DNA of 64,000 nucleotides from Alteromonas sp. MMG017 (lineage in GTDB: Bacteria > Pseudomonadota > Gammaproteobacteria > Enterobacterales > Alteromonadaceae). Position 1 is the first letter of the stretch. Each line of letters begins with the position of its first letter. This document shows positions 36,815 through 46,869 of this stretch, in pieces. The DNA is taken from assembly GCF_018100795.1 (NCBI RefSeq), contig NZ_JAGJDY010000002.1:372001-436000 (forward strand), written 5' to 3'. Position numbers and translations under genes: made by a program. The notes below the pieces were generated by a model, which saw nothing but the letters and a program-made list of their open reading frames with translations, had not been told where the DNA came from and searched no databases.

Positions 36815-39743
36815 TGGTAGCCCCTGAAACTAATTGAATAAGAGCAAAACCGTTAAGACGTATTTGCTGATTGCCATCAGGAGCAGCCATGAGCAACGTT
36901 GCTTCACCTCGCTCGTTTACCGTAAAGATGTGTCGTGCGAACCCTGCAGCCCCTTTATTTGAACCACCGTCACCTCTTTCTCCGCCTCCAGCTTCTGTAA
37001 TAGCAATACGCTTACCAAAAGTGGGGCGATAATCATCTACGCTTTGGGCATCAGTGTTATTGGGCATGCTAAAATTCAGGGGGCGAATGGCATCACCGTC
37101 ATCGCTTAACATGTGATGCCAAGTTTGCAGCACATATTGCCCTTGAGGTAACTGACTAAAGTGCAGCTTAATGGGTTGCCCCTTGGCGTTATTTACCCCA
37201 TCTTCGATTAGAAAGCTCAGATCACCAGGGACTCCCCACGTGTTATCCCACGTAAGTGGCTCCGTTGTCCCCGATAACGCTATTGTTACCTTTTGTCCAT
37301 TGCCGGCTGTCACGACACGAGAGTCATCACCTGATTGATGAGACCAGACGTAAAAGTTTTCTTGCGGGTGCTGTTCTTCATTACCAAAATCGACATACAG
37401 CGCTAAAGGGTCAAGTACACGGCTTGAATCGCTCTTTGATTGTGTTTGGTTTACTCCATTTAGCGTCACGCTAGCACTGCCTGTTTGCAAACCGTCGGCA
37501 TAAGCACTCAATGTTAAAACGCTGGCCGTGGAGCCGACTCGAATCATTATGGGTGCGTGACCATTACGCCAAGCAACAGGATTAGCACCAATGGTCTCAT
37601 CACCAATGATCTGGCCGTCCCCTTGCAGTTCAAACCTAACCTTAGGGGTATCCTTGTCAATCAAGCCTCCCTGATTGTCGGTGATTTTTGCGTAGGCAAG
37701 AATGATACTTGAGCCATCTGCTGTCATATCAAACCCTGTGGTATCAAACACTACATCTAGTTTGGTTGGTTGAGTACCTTTGGCTCTTTGGTGCTTCGCC
37801 ACAACGAGTTCGCCATCTTTTTGGTAAGCAAGGGCAGTTAATGTGCCGCTTTGCCACTTAAACGGAATTAAAATAGAAGGTGAATTAAGATACTTGTTTT
37901 GCTCTGTACGCTTGGCTTGATAACGACCTAATGAGCGATCGTTATGCAATAACTCCACTTCTGCTGCATTGGTGAACACCTGCACCTGATCATCAAACTG
38001 TCCACGCGTGTCAGCAATATGTACCATAGGCTCAGAGGTAAGCTCTGATTGATACCAATAGTAATTCGGTTTGGGTAAACGGAATGCATCCCAGCTTGAC
38101 GCTTGCCACACAGATAAATTTGGATATTGCTCATCGCGTTTTATAAAAGATTGGCTGTCATGGGCGCTCCAAGAGGCTAACCCGATTAGGTTTGGGTCTC
38201 CCTTGTAACGAGATACTATCTCTTGCAGCGAAAGACTATCAGTGGAGCCCGAGTGCTCCATGGCAAAGAGTAGATCATCCGATTGGCGCTTCGCTCCTCG
38301 GTAATCCATTACTGCATATAAGTCTGTAATACCCGAGTGTTGCTCACCTGTCCATAAGGTGCCATTGTTCATGCTGATGCGTGTAGGGTCTTCTTCTTTA
38401 GCGGCATAATGTAGGCGCTTGATTGTACCTCTGTGGTTGATACCCGCACCCCAGCCTAACACTGACGGGTGATTTCGGTGATTTCGTATCATTCGACGTG
38501 AGGCCTCTTCTAATCGTGCCATCCACAGTTTATCTCCCATACCTATCCATGTAGGAGGCTCTTCGACCACGATTAATCCGAGCTCATCGCATGCTTGCAA
38601 AAATGCATTATCGTGGGGGTAATGGGCCAAGCGCACTAAATTCATACCTGAACGCTTGAATTTTAACGCGTCCATACGATGCAGATTATTTGGCACTGCA
38701 TCCCCGATATAGGGGAAATGCTGATGACGATTCGCTCCGATAATGTCAATGGGTTCACCGTTGAGCAATAGGCCTTTATCTAGCACTAGCTCAAATTTGC
38801 GGATCCCAAGAGGATTCGTTTTGCTGTGCAGTATCCTTCCTTCTTCATCAAGTACCTGACTGATCACCTCATATAAGTAGGGACTGTCTGGTGACCAAAG
38901 GCGTAAGTTTTGGTCGATGCCGCTGGTGTGTTTCACCAAATGCGTGGCCCCCGAACCTAGAGTATGTGCTGTGCGCTTTCTTTGAATGATGATTGCCTGA
39001 TGGTCAACAATATAGGTTTGCACAAAAAATTTACGCGGGCTATCTCCTGTATTGACCACCTCGCTTCGCACGGTGACCGTCGCATCCTTTTTTGTCACTG
39101 TCGGGGTAGTGACAAAAATCCCTGAGGTGCTTGTGTCCCAATCGAAAGTAAAATGCAGAGGGTCTAATACATTTAAATAAACATCTCGGTAAAGGCCACC
39201 AAACAGCACGTAATCAGTCGTATGGCCATCGGGCGGTATCTGTTTATTACGTCGATTATCTAACTCAAGGGTAAGAGTATTTGTTTGACCCAAGGTAACA
39301 AATTCAGATATATCAAAATGAAATGGTGTGTAGGCGCCTACCGCATGTTCACCCACATATTGTCCATTAACCCACAAACGGGTTTTCTGATGTGCCCCTT
39401 CAAATTCGAGATAGACCTTACTGCCTTGGTTTCCATTGATGGTTAGCGCTCGTTCATAAAAGCTAATATCGCGATGAAATGTTTGCTGTGACTTATCATC
39501 GTCGCTGCTATCTAAGTTAATTGAAGTCAGGGCATAACTGTGCGGAAGGTTGACCTCTTGCCAGTCTTCAGTAGACCATTGCTTGCTGCTTGGTGGGTGC
39601 GCCGTCTCCCCTTTGTGATAGCGCCAACCAATGTTTATATTTTCTCGCGAGCTAACAGAGGCCGTTTCAACGGTTTTAATTTGTCCATTTACATTTAAAG
39701 CGATACTACAAACCAAGCATAAAAAAAGGAGACGCAAAAACAT
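36804..39743 (-). CDS. GH2-family protein with non-canonical acid/base site, secreted
   Basis: A 979-residue secreted GH2 protein (signal about 1-20). Domains in order: jelly-roll sugar-binding (about 35-190), Ig-like (200-320), TIM barrel (320-610), then Ig-like and a malectin-like C-terminal region (from about 790, DPLALYVDFGNEE). The nucleophile is probably Glu496 (FAMEHSG). The canonical Asn-Glu acid/base motif is replaced: the conserved HPSVLGWGAG runs into Ile435-Asn436-His437, so Glu is Asn436. The active site must use another acid, or the enzyme has a different chemistry. It is the first gene of the uronate operon; AAGG precedes the ATG. Beta-galactosidase or beta-glucuronidase activity would be the default guess. 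Confidence 0.85.
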   Translation of the reverse strand: MFLRLLFLCLVCSIALNVNGQIKTVETASVSSRENINIGWRYHKGETAHPPSSKQWSTEDWQEVNLPHSYALTSINLDSSDDDKSQQTFHRDISFYERALTINGNQGSKVYLEFEGAHQKTRLWVNGQYVGEHAVGAYTPFHFDISEFVTLGQTNTLTLELDNRRNKQIPPDGHTTDYVLFGGLYRDVYLNVLDPLHFTFDWDTSTSGIFVTTPTVTKKDATVTVRSEVVNTGDSPRKFFVQTYIVDHQAIIIQRKRTAHTLGSGATHLVKHTSGIDQNLRLWSPDSPYLYEVISQVLDEEGRILHSKTNPLGIRKFELVLDKGLLLNGEPIDIIGANRHQHFPYIGDAVPNNLHRMDALKFKRSGMNLVRLAHYPHDNAFLQACDELGLIVVEEPPTWIGMGDKLWMARLEEASRRMIRNHRNHPSVLGWGAGINHRGTIKRLHYAAKEEDPTRISMNNGTLWTGEQHSGITDLYAVMDYRGAKRQSDDLLFAMEHSGSTDSLSLQEIVSRYKGDPNLIGLASWSAHDSQSFIKRDEQYPNLSVWQASSWDAFRLPKPNYYWYQSELTSEPMVHIADTRGQFDDQVQVFTNAAEVELLHNDRSLGRYQAKRTEQNKYLNSPSILIPFKWQSGTLTALAYQKDGELVVAKHQRAKGTQPTKLDVVFDTTGFDMTADGSSIILAYAKITDNQGGLIDKDTPKVRFELQGDGQIIGDETIGANPVAWRNGHAPIMIRVGSTASVLTLSAYADGLQTGSASVTLNGVNQTQSKSDSSRVLDPLALYVDFGNEEQHPQENFYVWSHQSGDDSRVVTAGNGQKVTIALSGTTEPLTWDNTWGVPGDLSFLIEDGVNNAKGQPIKLHFSQLPQGQYVLQTWHHMLSDDGDAIRPLNFSMPNNTDAQSVDDYRPTFGKRIAITEAGGGERGDGGSNKGAAGFARHIFTVNERGEATLLMAAPDGNQQIRLNGFALIQLVSGATNGS

Positions 39744-39806
39744 GATGCAACCTTATATCAACCAAACAATTGATCGACAATACACGATTCAAATGCAATT
39801 GTTAAT

Positions 39807-39822
39807 ATTTATATATGATAAG
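39807..39822 (+). promoter_or_regulatory. candidate operator half-site upstream of the uronate operon
   Basis: ATTTATATATGATA differs from the GH3 element ATTTACATATGATA at one base. It lies 64 bases before the GH2 start at 39743, in the divergent promoter shared with GH29. Confidence 0.45.
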
Positions 39823-39992
39823 TCAGGGCATGTCATTTGTTCTATAGCGCGCAATAAATCCTAAATAAAACCTTATGAAAAAGTCGCTAAACTAAAGAAT
39901 ATTAATATTTATTAGTAGTAATCTGACATATAAAATAATGGGTAATATAGGGTTCACCGCTGAGAATGCACCTCGGTTTCTTACAACAAAAA

Positions 39993-40031
39993 AATAAGTG
40001 CATATAAAAACAATGATTTTCATATGTAAAT
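39993..40031 (-). promoter_or_regulatory. candidate shared operator upstream of GH29
   Basis: On the minus strand the site begins ATTTACATATGA (40031 to 40020), identical to the first 12 bases of the GH3 site, and about two thirds of the following 24 positions agree as well. It lies 72 bases before the GH29 frame start. Confidence 0.6.
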
Positions 40032-40102
40032 TTTATTTGCAATTAAGTGAAGTTTATATTTATAGTACCGCTAACATTTTATTAACGTGAATAAATTAAA
40101 AA

Positions 40103-41716
40103 ATGGCTCGAGAAATGATACCGATGAAAAGTCTACTAGCTGTCACTGTTGCCACCCTACTCGCTGCGTGCTCGGAACAACCGCTGGAAATGTCTTCCAC
40201 CACGAAAACGTCGACCGCTGAGAGTAAGCCCACCGCTATGGATGCCCCCGATTACAGTGAAAAATTATCTGAAATTCGCAGTGTCGCCAATCAAGGGCCG
40301 TTCAAAGCCAATTGGGATTCACTTAAAGACTATGAGATCCCAACTTGGTACCAAGATGCCAAGTTCGGCATTTTCATTCATTGGGGGGTATATTCTGTGC
40401 CTTCGCATAATGGCGAATGGTACCCGCGAAAAATGTATCTAAGCGATACCGAAGAGTTTGCCTATCAACAAGAAAAACATGGTCCACTCACAGAGTTCGG
40501 CTATAAAGATTTTATCCCACAGTTTACCGCTAAAAAGTTTGATGCAGATAAGTGGCTGGACGTCGTTAAAAACTCAGGTGCTAAATATATCGTGCCTGTA
40601 GCTGAACATCACGATGGTTTCTCTATGTACGATAACTCCTACTCCCGATGGGATGCGGTTGAAATGGGACCGAAAAGGGATGTCATTGCTGAATTAAAAA
40701 CCGCAGCAAGTAAAGCTGATATCTATTTTGGTTTATCAAGTCATCGCGCTGAGAACTGGTGGTTCTTCGAAGGTGGGCGAGAAGTGCCTAGTGATGTACA
40801 AGATGAAGCCTATCGCGACTTATATGGCCCAGCGGTCAGCCGTGAAACCTCCGAAGCAGGTGAGACCCCGCCTACCCAAGCGTTTTTAGATGATTGGCTA
40901 TTAAGAACCGTGGAAATTGTGGATAAATATGAGCCTGATCTGATTTGGTTTGATTGGTGGATGGCATCGGAGCCGTTTCATCAACATGTAAAAGAGTTCA
41001 CCAGCTACTTCTACAATAAAGGCTCGAAATGGGACGACATGCCAGCTCTTAACTACAAAGACTTAGGTGAATTTCGCTCGTTTCCACCAGGCTCAGCAGT
41101 ACTGGATATTGAACGTGGACAAATGTCCGACACCTATGAGCATTTCTGGCAAACAGATACCTCTGTATCAAAAACCTCTTGGGGCTATGTGACTAACCCC
41201 TCTTACCGAGATGCCAACTCATTAGTCGATGATTTGATTGATATTGTCAGTAAAAATGGCTCTATGTTACTTAATATCGGCCCCAAGCCGGACGGCACAA
41301 TACCGCAACAAGAAATTGATTTACTAGCCGAAATCGGCAGTTGGTTAAAACTTAACGGTGAAGCAATTTACAGCACCCGTCCATGGGTAACCTTTGGCGA
41401 AGGCTCGACAGTTGTCATCGATGGTACCAACTCCAATGATGCTGAGGAGCACCGTAAAGACTTTAATAGTAGTGATATTCGTTTTACCCAAAACGGCGAT
41501 GCGTTATACGCTACTTTGATGGCTTGGCCAGAAAATAGTAATGAACTTACGATCCGTTCGATTAATAGCGACAATTATCCTGACAAGATTGCCAGTGTTA
41601 CCATGCTGGGCCATGACGAAGCGTTGACCTTTTCACAAACTGAAAAGGGGTTAACCATTACGTTGCCCGACTCTTCACCGTCACGATTTGCTCAAGTCAT
41701 TAAAATCACTAAATAG
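40103..41716 (+). CDS. GH29 alpha-L-fucosidase/alpha-L-galactosidase-like lipoprotein
   Basis: A 537-residue GH29 enzyme. The N-terminus is a lipoprotein signal (LLAACSEQ, lipobox Cys23); the best-shaped signal starts at the third ATG (40124), and the true start may be there, since no ribosome site decides it. The barrel has FGIFIHWGVYSVP, VPVAEHHDGFSMYD and the nucleophile Asp284 in LIWFDWW. GH29 releases alpha-L-fucose; in porphyran utilisation loci a GH29 removes alpha-L-galactose after 6-O-desulfation, which fits here. A paralogue is at 53514-55118. The esterase that follows (41766) starts 50 bases downstream, so the two may be cotranscribed. Confidence 0.88.
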   Translation: MAREMIPMKSLLAVTVATLLAACSEQPLEMSSTTKTSTAESKPTAMDAPDYSEKLSEIRSVANQGPFKANWDSLKDYEIPTWYQDAKFGIFIHWGVYSVPSHNGEWYPRKMYLSDTEEFAYQQEKHGPLTEFGYKDFIPQFTAKKFDADKWLDVVKNSGAKYIVPVAEHHDGFSMYDNSYSRWDAVEMGPKRDVIAELKTAASKADIYFGLSSHRAENWWFFEGGREVPSDVQDEAYRDLYGPAVSRETSEAGETPPTQAFLDDWLLRTVEIVDKYEPDLIWFDWWMASEPFHQHVKEFTSYFYNKGSKWDDMPALNYKDLGEFRSFPPGSAVLDIERGQMSDTYEHFWQTDTSVSKTSWGYVTNPSYRDANSLVDDLIDIVSKNGSMLLNIGPKPDGTIPQQEIDLLAEIGSWLKLNGEAIYSTRPWVTFGEGSTVVIDGTNSNDAEEHRKDFNSSDIRFTQNGDALYATLMAWPENSNELTIRSINSDNYPDKIASVTMLGHDEALTFSQTEKGLTITLPDSSPSRFAQVIKITK

Positions 41717-41765
41717 GTCCTTTTCGCAGTCATCGGTTGTGTCGCTGGTGGCTGCTATTTTCCTT

Positions 41766-43673
41766 ATGAATACACAATTACGCTTATTAATCTTTCTCGC
41801 TCTCTTTTGCACCCTACTTACCCCAACAAGTCACGCTATTGAGTTGCCATCTATGTACGCTGAACATATGGTCATTCAGCGCGACTCCCCTATCAAAATC
41901 AAGGGCAAAGCCGCCTCTGGCGCAAACGTTACACTCACCATCGCGGGGCAACAGCACGATACCACTGCCGATCCACAAGGGCATTGGCAAGTCACCTTAA
42001 CTGCCGAATCGGCGGGTGGCCCCTTTACCCTGCATGCCGCTGAGCCTGGCTCAACAGTTGAAATAAACGATGTTTACTTTGGTGACGTGTGGTTAGCCTC
42101 TGGCCAATCGAACATGGAGTGGAAACTCGCTTGGCAAGTCGAGAATTGGCAACAAGAAGTAAAAGACAGTAACTTTCCATTGATCCGTTATTTCGACGTA
42201 CCAAACCATTATACCGCCGACGAGCAAAACAACATCAATCACGCTCAGTGGCAACTAGCGTCTCCGGCGACTTCCGGTAACTTTTCAGCGATCGCATGGT
42301 TTTTTGCTAAGCAACTGCACCTTGAGAAAAACGTACCGGTTGCCATCATTGATGCTACGTGGGGAGGCACGCCAGCTGAGGCATGGACGCCACTACCAAC
42401 ATTACGCCAGCAAGAAGCCTATCAAGTTCAAGCAAGTGAACTGATGTCTGACCCCGCCCATTGGAATCAAATATTTCAGGATACTCAAGCCCAAGAACTG
42501 AAAAAGCAACAGCATCTTGACAGCCAAGACGGCCATCACATTCAAAGGTTGACGCATCCACGTTTTGATGACCATCAATGGGTAAGCGCTGACCTGCCCT
42601 TACTTACCCCTTTGCCGGATGTGCTATGGGCGCGTAAACGCTTTTCACTTACCCAGGCCCAACGTCGGTCTGATGGCGCACTTTTTATTGGTTATAGCCC
42701 TTCCCATGTTCAAGTCTATTTAAATGGTAAGCAGGTGCAGAAGTCGCTCGGGGCACAAAGAGACGACCCGTATATTTTACCTAAAGAGCACTTTAATGCT
42801 GGGGATAACCTCATCGCTTTAAGAGCCGTAAACAGCTGGGATAACAAGGCTAATATTGCCAGCAAGGACAAACTAATACTGCACATACAAGACGCTAAGA
42901 TAGCACTCAATAATGATTGGAAAATCAACAATAAAGCAGAAGACCCGCTGCCCATGCCACCTATGTTGTGGCAAAAGCCGGGGGTGCTTTACAACGCAAT
43001 GATCCACCCCTTGATTGGCTTTCCATTGAAAGGGGTTATTTGGTATCAAGGGGAAAGTAATGTAGGTCAAGCTGCTCAGTACGCGTCGCTGTTTACCTCT
43101 TTGATAAAAAGCTGGCGGAAGCGTTGGGGTCAGAAAGAGTTACCTTTTGTTTATGCACAACTGGCCAACATACATGGAATAAAAGAGCAACCAGCTCCAA
43201 GCGATTGGGCGCTGTTACGAGAAGCTCAAACGCAAGCGTTAGCACTCCCCCACACCGCAATGGCGGTATTAATGGACGCTGGCGACCCTTGGGACATTCA
43301 CCCTAGAAACAAACAAATAGTCGCACAGCGCCTTTGGCACGGGGCAAAAAAGGTCGCCTATCACGGTAAAAACCTTGCTTCTGGGCCTATGATCGAAAAG
43401 ATGCAGGTTGACGGCACCAGTATTCTGCTGAGCTATACAGATATAGGCCAAGGCTTACGCGCGAAAGGACAGTCTCTACTCGGATTCGAATTAGCAGGAA
43501 AAGACGGCCACTATGTGAATGCTCAGGCGAGTATCGAAGGCAATCAAGTACGTGTACACGCCGCGGCAATAAAGGAGCCTGTATCTGTTCGCTATGCTTG
43601 GGCTGATAACTCTTTAGCCAACTTGTATAACCTTGACGGATTTCCGGCTATTCCTTTTCGCATAGGGGAATAA
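41766..43673 (+). CDS. sialate O-acetylesterase-like SGNH esterase, secreted
   Basis: A 635-residue SGNH-fold esterase resembling sialic acid 9-O-acetylesterases (CE20-type). I start at the ATG at 41766 because a clean signal peptide (MNTQLRLLIFLALFCT ... SHA) follows; the frame stays open back to 41688, overlapping GH29. Features: MVIQRDSPI, block GDVWLASGQSNMEWKL (Ser nucleophile), WYQGESNV, and the Asp-His of GDPWDIHPRNK. A galactose-binding-like insert (about 255-370) interrupts the catalytic domain, as in this family. It probably removes acetyl groups from algal or bacterial glycans. Confidence 0.85.
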   Translation: MNTQLRLLIFLALFCTLLTPTSHAIELPSMYAEHMVIQRDSPIKIKGKAASGANVTLTIAGQQHDTTADPQGHWQVTLTAESAGGPFTLHAAEPGSTVEINDVYFGDVWLASGQSNMEWKLAWQVENWQQEVKDSNFPLIRYFDVPNHYTADEQNNINHAQWQLASPATSGNFSAIAWFFAKQLHLEKNVPVAIIDATWGGTPAEAWTPLPTLRQQEAYQVQASELMSDPAHWNQIFQDTQAQELKKQQHLDSQDGHHIQRLTHPRFDDHQWVSADLPLLTPLPDVLWARKRFSLTQAQRRSDGALFIGYSPSHVQVYLNGKQVQKSLGAQRDDPYILPKEHFNAGDNLIALRAVNSWDNKANIASKDKLILHIQDAKIALNNDWKINNKAEDPLPMPPMLWQKPGVLYNAMIHPLIGFPLKGVIWYQGESNVGQAAQYASLFTSLIKSWRKRWGQKELPFVYAQLANIHGIKEQPAPSDWALLREAQTQALALPHTAMAVLMDAGDPWDIHPRNKQIVAQRLWHGAKKVAYHGKNLASGPMIEKMQVDGTSILLSYTDIGQGLRAKGQSLLGFELAGKDGHYVNAQASIEGNQVRVHAAAIKEPVSVRYAWADNSLANLYNLDGFPAIPFRIGE

Positions 43674-43784
43674 TTAGGAAAAAAATAAAGGCTGAGAACA
43701 ATACACTGCTAGTCACATCGTTCTTAGCAGCACGTTAATCCAGCCTCACTCCCTAGAACTGACTAAATAGCCGACTTGTCAGAC

Positions 43785-45317
43785 TTAGCCATCAGCGCTG
43801 ACAGTCGCTATACCTGATTGCCTGATCTGTTTGTAATCCGCTAGCATGCTTTTGATTCTTGATTGATGCTCGGGGGATTTAAGTAAATTCTTCGACTCAC
43901 GCTCTTGGTGATTAGAGTGCAGATTAAACAACGCTATTGGCTCAATTTTTGATAGTTTGTGATCACTTTGCATGATGAGTTTCCACTCTCCTTGACGATA
44001 AATCAGTTCATTATTCGACCCGCCTTGCAACATCATAAAATGACGCTCTTGCTGAGCTTGCCCCGTCAGCAATGGAAGTAAATTCTTAGAATCAGGCGCT
44101 GCGCTAATATCCATGGGTGTACCAGCTGCAGCTGCAACAGTAGCCAATATATCTTGTACCAGAACCGGCAAAGTGAGCTGTCCCCTCTTTGCCAAGGCGT
44201 TTGGCCACGAGACAATGAAAGGGACTCTATGGCCGCCCTCGTATGCGCTATTTTTACTCCCTCTGTAGTCACCGCTAGGGCGATGCCCAGAGGCAAGAGT
44301 GCCAGGCACGCGATAGGTCAAGCCGCCGTTGTCAGAAGTGAAAATAATCAAGGTGTCCTTGTAGCGGCCTGTCGATTTAAGTGCTGAAACGATTCTTTTC
44401 ACTTGTAGATCTAATTCATAAATCATATCCAGATGCGCAGAGGGCGTGCTGCCAGCGACTTTTTCCCCATCAAAATAAGCGGGTGGCATATGCGGTAAAT
44501 GCGCCATAGGACTGGCATAATATAAAAACAGAGGCTGCTGAGCCGGATGGCCGCGAATAAATTCAACGGCTTTTGCTGACAGTAGATCGCCGATTTTACT
44601 GGTGTCCCAAGCACTGTCCCCCATGCCATCTCCTTTATCAGAAATCGTTTTCAAAGGGGTCACTGACTGTTGATTAACATGAATGATGTTTGACGAGTCC
44701 GATAACGGCGCCCAGCGCTGATTTTCGAATGCCAAATACAGTGGCCCTTGAATACCATCGGGAAGCATGTAGCTATATTCAAAACCGAGATCGTTCGGAC
44801 CACCAGCGACCATTACCGACAAATCAACGTTTGGTATAAACCCCTCATCAGATCCACGGAAGACACTTTGACCATCAGTACGCATAAAGTCACCGCCTAG
44901 GTGCCATTTACCAACGAATGCTGTTTTATAGCCGGCTTTTTGCGTCACATTGCCTAGCGTGGGAGCATCAGATGCAATCGCATTAGGCTGGAAACTGCCC
45001 CACACACCCCAGGGCGATTTAGAGCGATAGTTATTGTTACCTGTCATCACAGCATAACGTGTTGGCGCGCACAAAGCGGTGGCTGAATGAGCATCATTTA
45101 TCCAGATGCCCTGCTGCGCTAAGGCATCGATATTCGCTGTACGTACAACCGGCTTTTGCTGTAAAACGGTATCAGTGTAATAGCTAATATCACCTAGCCC
45201 GATGTCATCGGCGAGAATAACGACAATATCAGGTTGCTCAGGGTTACCCAGGACATAGTGCGGAAGGATGAGCAAAAACATTATGCTCAATATGCTCAGT
45301 TTGTATCGAGTGTTCAC
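43785..45317 (-). CDS. S1-family sulfatase, secreted
   Basis: A 510-residue formylglycine sulfatase. The modification motif is Cys83-Ala-Pro-Thr-Arg, preceded by the metal-binding VILADDIG and followed by GKWHLGGD. The second metal site is FTSDNGGL. The start is a GTG at 45317 with AGAGGA placed 6 bases upstream; a TTG at 45341 also opens the frame but lacks a ribosome site. A signal peptide follows (about 1-24). It is the last gene of a four-gene operon starting with another sulfatase at 49622. The carbohydrate target is probably a galactose sulfate; the subfamily is not assigned. Confidence 0.9.
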   Translation of the reverse strand: MNTRYKLSILSIMFLLILPHYVLGNPEQPDIVVILADDIGLGDISYYTDTVLQQKPVVRTANIDALAQQGIWINDAHSATALCAPTRYAVMTGNNNYRSKSPWGVWGSFQPNAIASDAPTLGNVTQKAGYKTAFVGKWHLGGDFMRTDGQSVFRGSDEGFIPNVDLSVMVAGGPNDLGFEYSYMLPDGIQGPLYLAFENQRWAPLSDSSNIIHVNQQSVTPLKTISDKGDGMGDSAWDTSKIGDLLSAKAVEFIRGHPAQQPLFLYYASPMAHLPHMPPAYFDGEKVAGSTPSAHLDMIYELDLQVKRIVSALKSTGRYKDTLIIFTSDNGGLTYRVPGTLASGHRPSGDYRGSKNSAYEGGHRVPFIVSWPNALAKRGQLTLPVLVQDILATVAAAAGTPMDISAAPDSKNLLPLLTGQAQQERHFMMLQGGSNNELIYRQGEWKLIMQSDHKLSKIEPIALFNLHSNHQERESKNLLKSPEHQSRIKSMLADYKQIRQSGIATVSADG

Positions 45318-45362
45318 AGGTGTTCCTCTTGACGGGAGCAAAGAAAATAGTTGGTATCACCG

Positions 45363-46865
45363 CTATTCCACGCCAACAAAACTGAGCGTGTAATTGTGTG
45401 TTCCCGGCTTATTGACTTCGTACATTTTCTTATGTAATGAAACTAATTCATCGCGATAATGCGTTTCGTTATCGACTTCAGTTAAATACGTATTCACTTG
45501 CTTTTTCAAATACCCATACCAAGGTTCATTAGCGCTCTTTTCAACATGGGCTAAAAGCACTTGAGACACAGCAGAGAAGTCTGAGGTGTCAGTATCTGGG
45601 TAATGGTCTAGCATCGAATATTTGACCTGCGCGATATCGCGCAACAAGCGCGAAGTAGACGCTCTGCGGTCGTTTATCGCTTTCACTGCTAATGCTTGCT
45701 GGTACATAGGCGTGGACTCAATCGCCGCTAAGTTAACGCCACTTGAAAGCAAAGAGTGCGAAAAAATACCAACAAACTTTTGATCGATATGAAGACTGTA
45801 TTGACCTTTTTTGAGGCCACTAATTTGAAGTCGCTGTTGATTTAACTGCTCCATAAAAGGTACCCATTGCAATGCTTGTTTTTGGGCTTGCGAAACAGGA
45901 AACGGCAATGCTGCTGCTTGGCATGAAAAGCCTACAAAGTCTCTAGCAGTGCGTAAGTCGTCGTTAAGAGCGCAGTTTTCAAATACGTTAAGATTATCAC
46001 TGCTGACATCAATCGAAATATTAGCAACGTATTTATTCGCTTTCTGAGCCTTTAAAAATGCATACGACATAACGAAATGTCCTGCCTCGCCAGGATGAAC
46101 TCTGTCAACTCCCACTAAAGTAGCGCTAGGATCATTTACCTGTAGCGCAGCGTTCACCTCAAGCATGGGTTGCTGAAAATCCACTACCTCTGCGCCAAAC
46201 TCTTTTGCGATTTTGGTCAGTTCGCCAGAGAAAGCCTTCAGCGCGTCGTTCACACCGTAGTTATTGACAGAGGTAACCTGGGCACTTTGATCATAAATAG
46301 AAGGTGTTAAGATCACGATCTTTGTTCCAAGCTCTTTTAATCTGACCATAATTTTTCGCATATTAGTTAAATACGCGGTTCGTATTACTGCTGCTTCTTT
46401 GCCTCGCGCGATGCGCGCAGCTTCGTCCTTCGCTGGCGTTTCGTATAAATAGCGCCCGACATCATTCATGCCTAGCATGATTGTCGCTACAGCAGGCCGG
46501 TGCGGTGCTATATCCCTGTCAAATCGGCGAAGGGTACCTACAGCGGTGTCACCAGAAATTCCCCCATTTACGTAAAAGACGTGATTCTGCGGAAAGCGCG
46601 TCGCATTAAAGAGCGCGATGTTTTGGTGATAACTGCCACCATGGGTAATTGAGTCACCGATAAAGACCAATACGTCCTCACTCATTAACTGCGCTGTGCT
46701 TGAAAGCATGCGCGGCATAGACGCTACGCGATAACTAAAAAGCAATGTCACTAGCCCAATGGAAATGAACATGTATTTTAAAACGGTAGATAACCGTTCG
46801 ATTTGATTCTGCGAACCAAGCAACTTTATTTTCAAGAGCAATATATTCATGTGTGAATTAATCAT
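45363..46865 (-). CDS. GDSL/SGNH-type hydrolase
   Basis: A 500-residue protein. Block I is VFIGDSITHGG (Ser), block II NGGISGD, block III GMNDVGRY, and block V DRVHPGEAGH (Asp-His). From about 300 the sequence is unassigned, mostly helical, and ends near SFVGVE. The first 31 residues are unusual; a signal peptide starts at Met32 (MFISIGLVTLLFSYRV). AAGGA sits next to the frame's ATG at 46865, which lies just after the stop of the AraC gene, so coupling is likely. Whether it is an acetylesterase or another carbohydrate esterase is unknown. Confidence 0.85.
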   Translation of the reverse strand: MINSHMNILLLKIKLLGSQNQIERLSTVLKYMFISIGLVTLLFSYRVASMPRMLSSTAQLMSEDVLVFIGDSITHGGSYHQNIALFNATRFPQNHVFYVNGGISGDTAVGTLRRFDRDIAPHRPAVATIMLGMNDVGRYLYETPAKDEAARIARGKEAAVIRTAYLTNMRKIMVRLKELGTKIVILTPSIYDQSAQVTSVNNYGVNDALKAFSGELTKIAKEFGAEVVDFQQPMLEVNAALQVNDPSATLVGVDRVHPGEAGHFVMSYAFLKAQKANKYVANISIDVSSDNLNVFENCALNDDLRTARDFVGFSCQAAALPFPVSQAQKQALQWVPFMEQLNQQRLQISGLKKGQYSLHIDQKFVGIFSHSLLSSGVNLAAIESTPMYQQALAVKAINDRRASTSRLLRDIAQVKYSMLDHYPDTDTSDFSAVSQVLLAHVEKSANEPWYGYLKKQVNTYLTEVDNETHYRDELVSLHKKMYEVNKPGTHNYTLSFVGVE

Positions 46866-46869
46866 TTCC

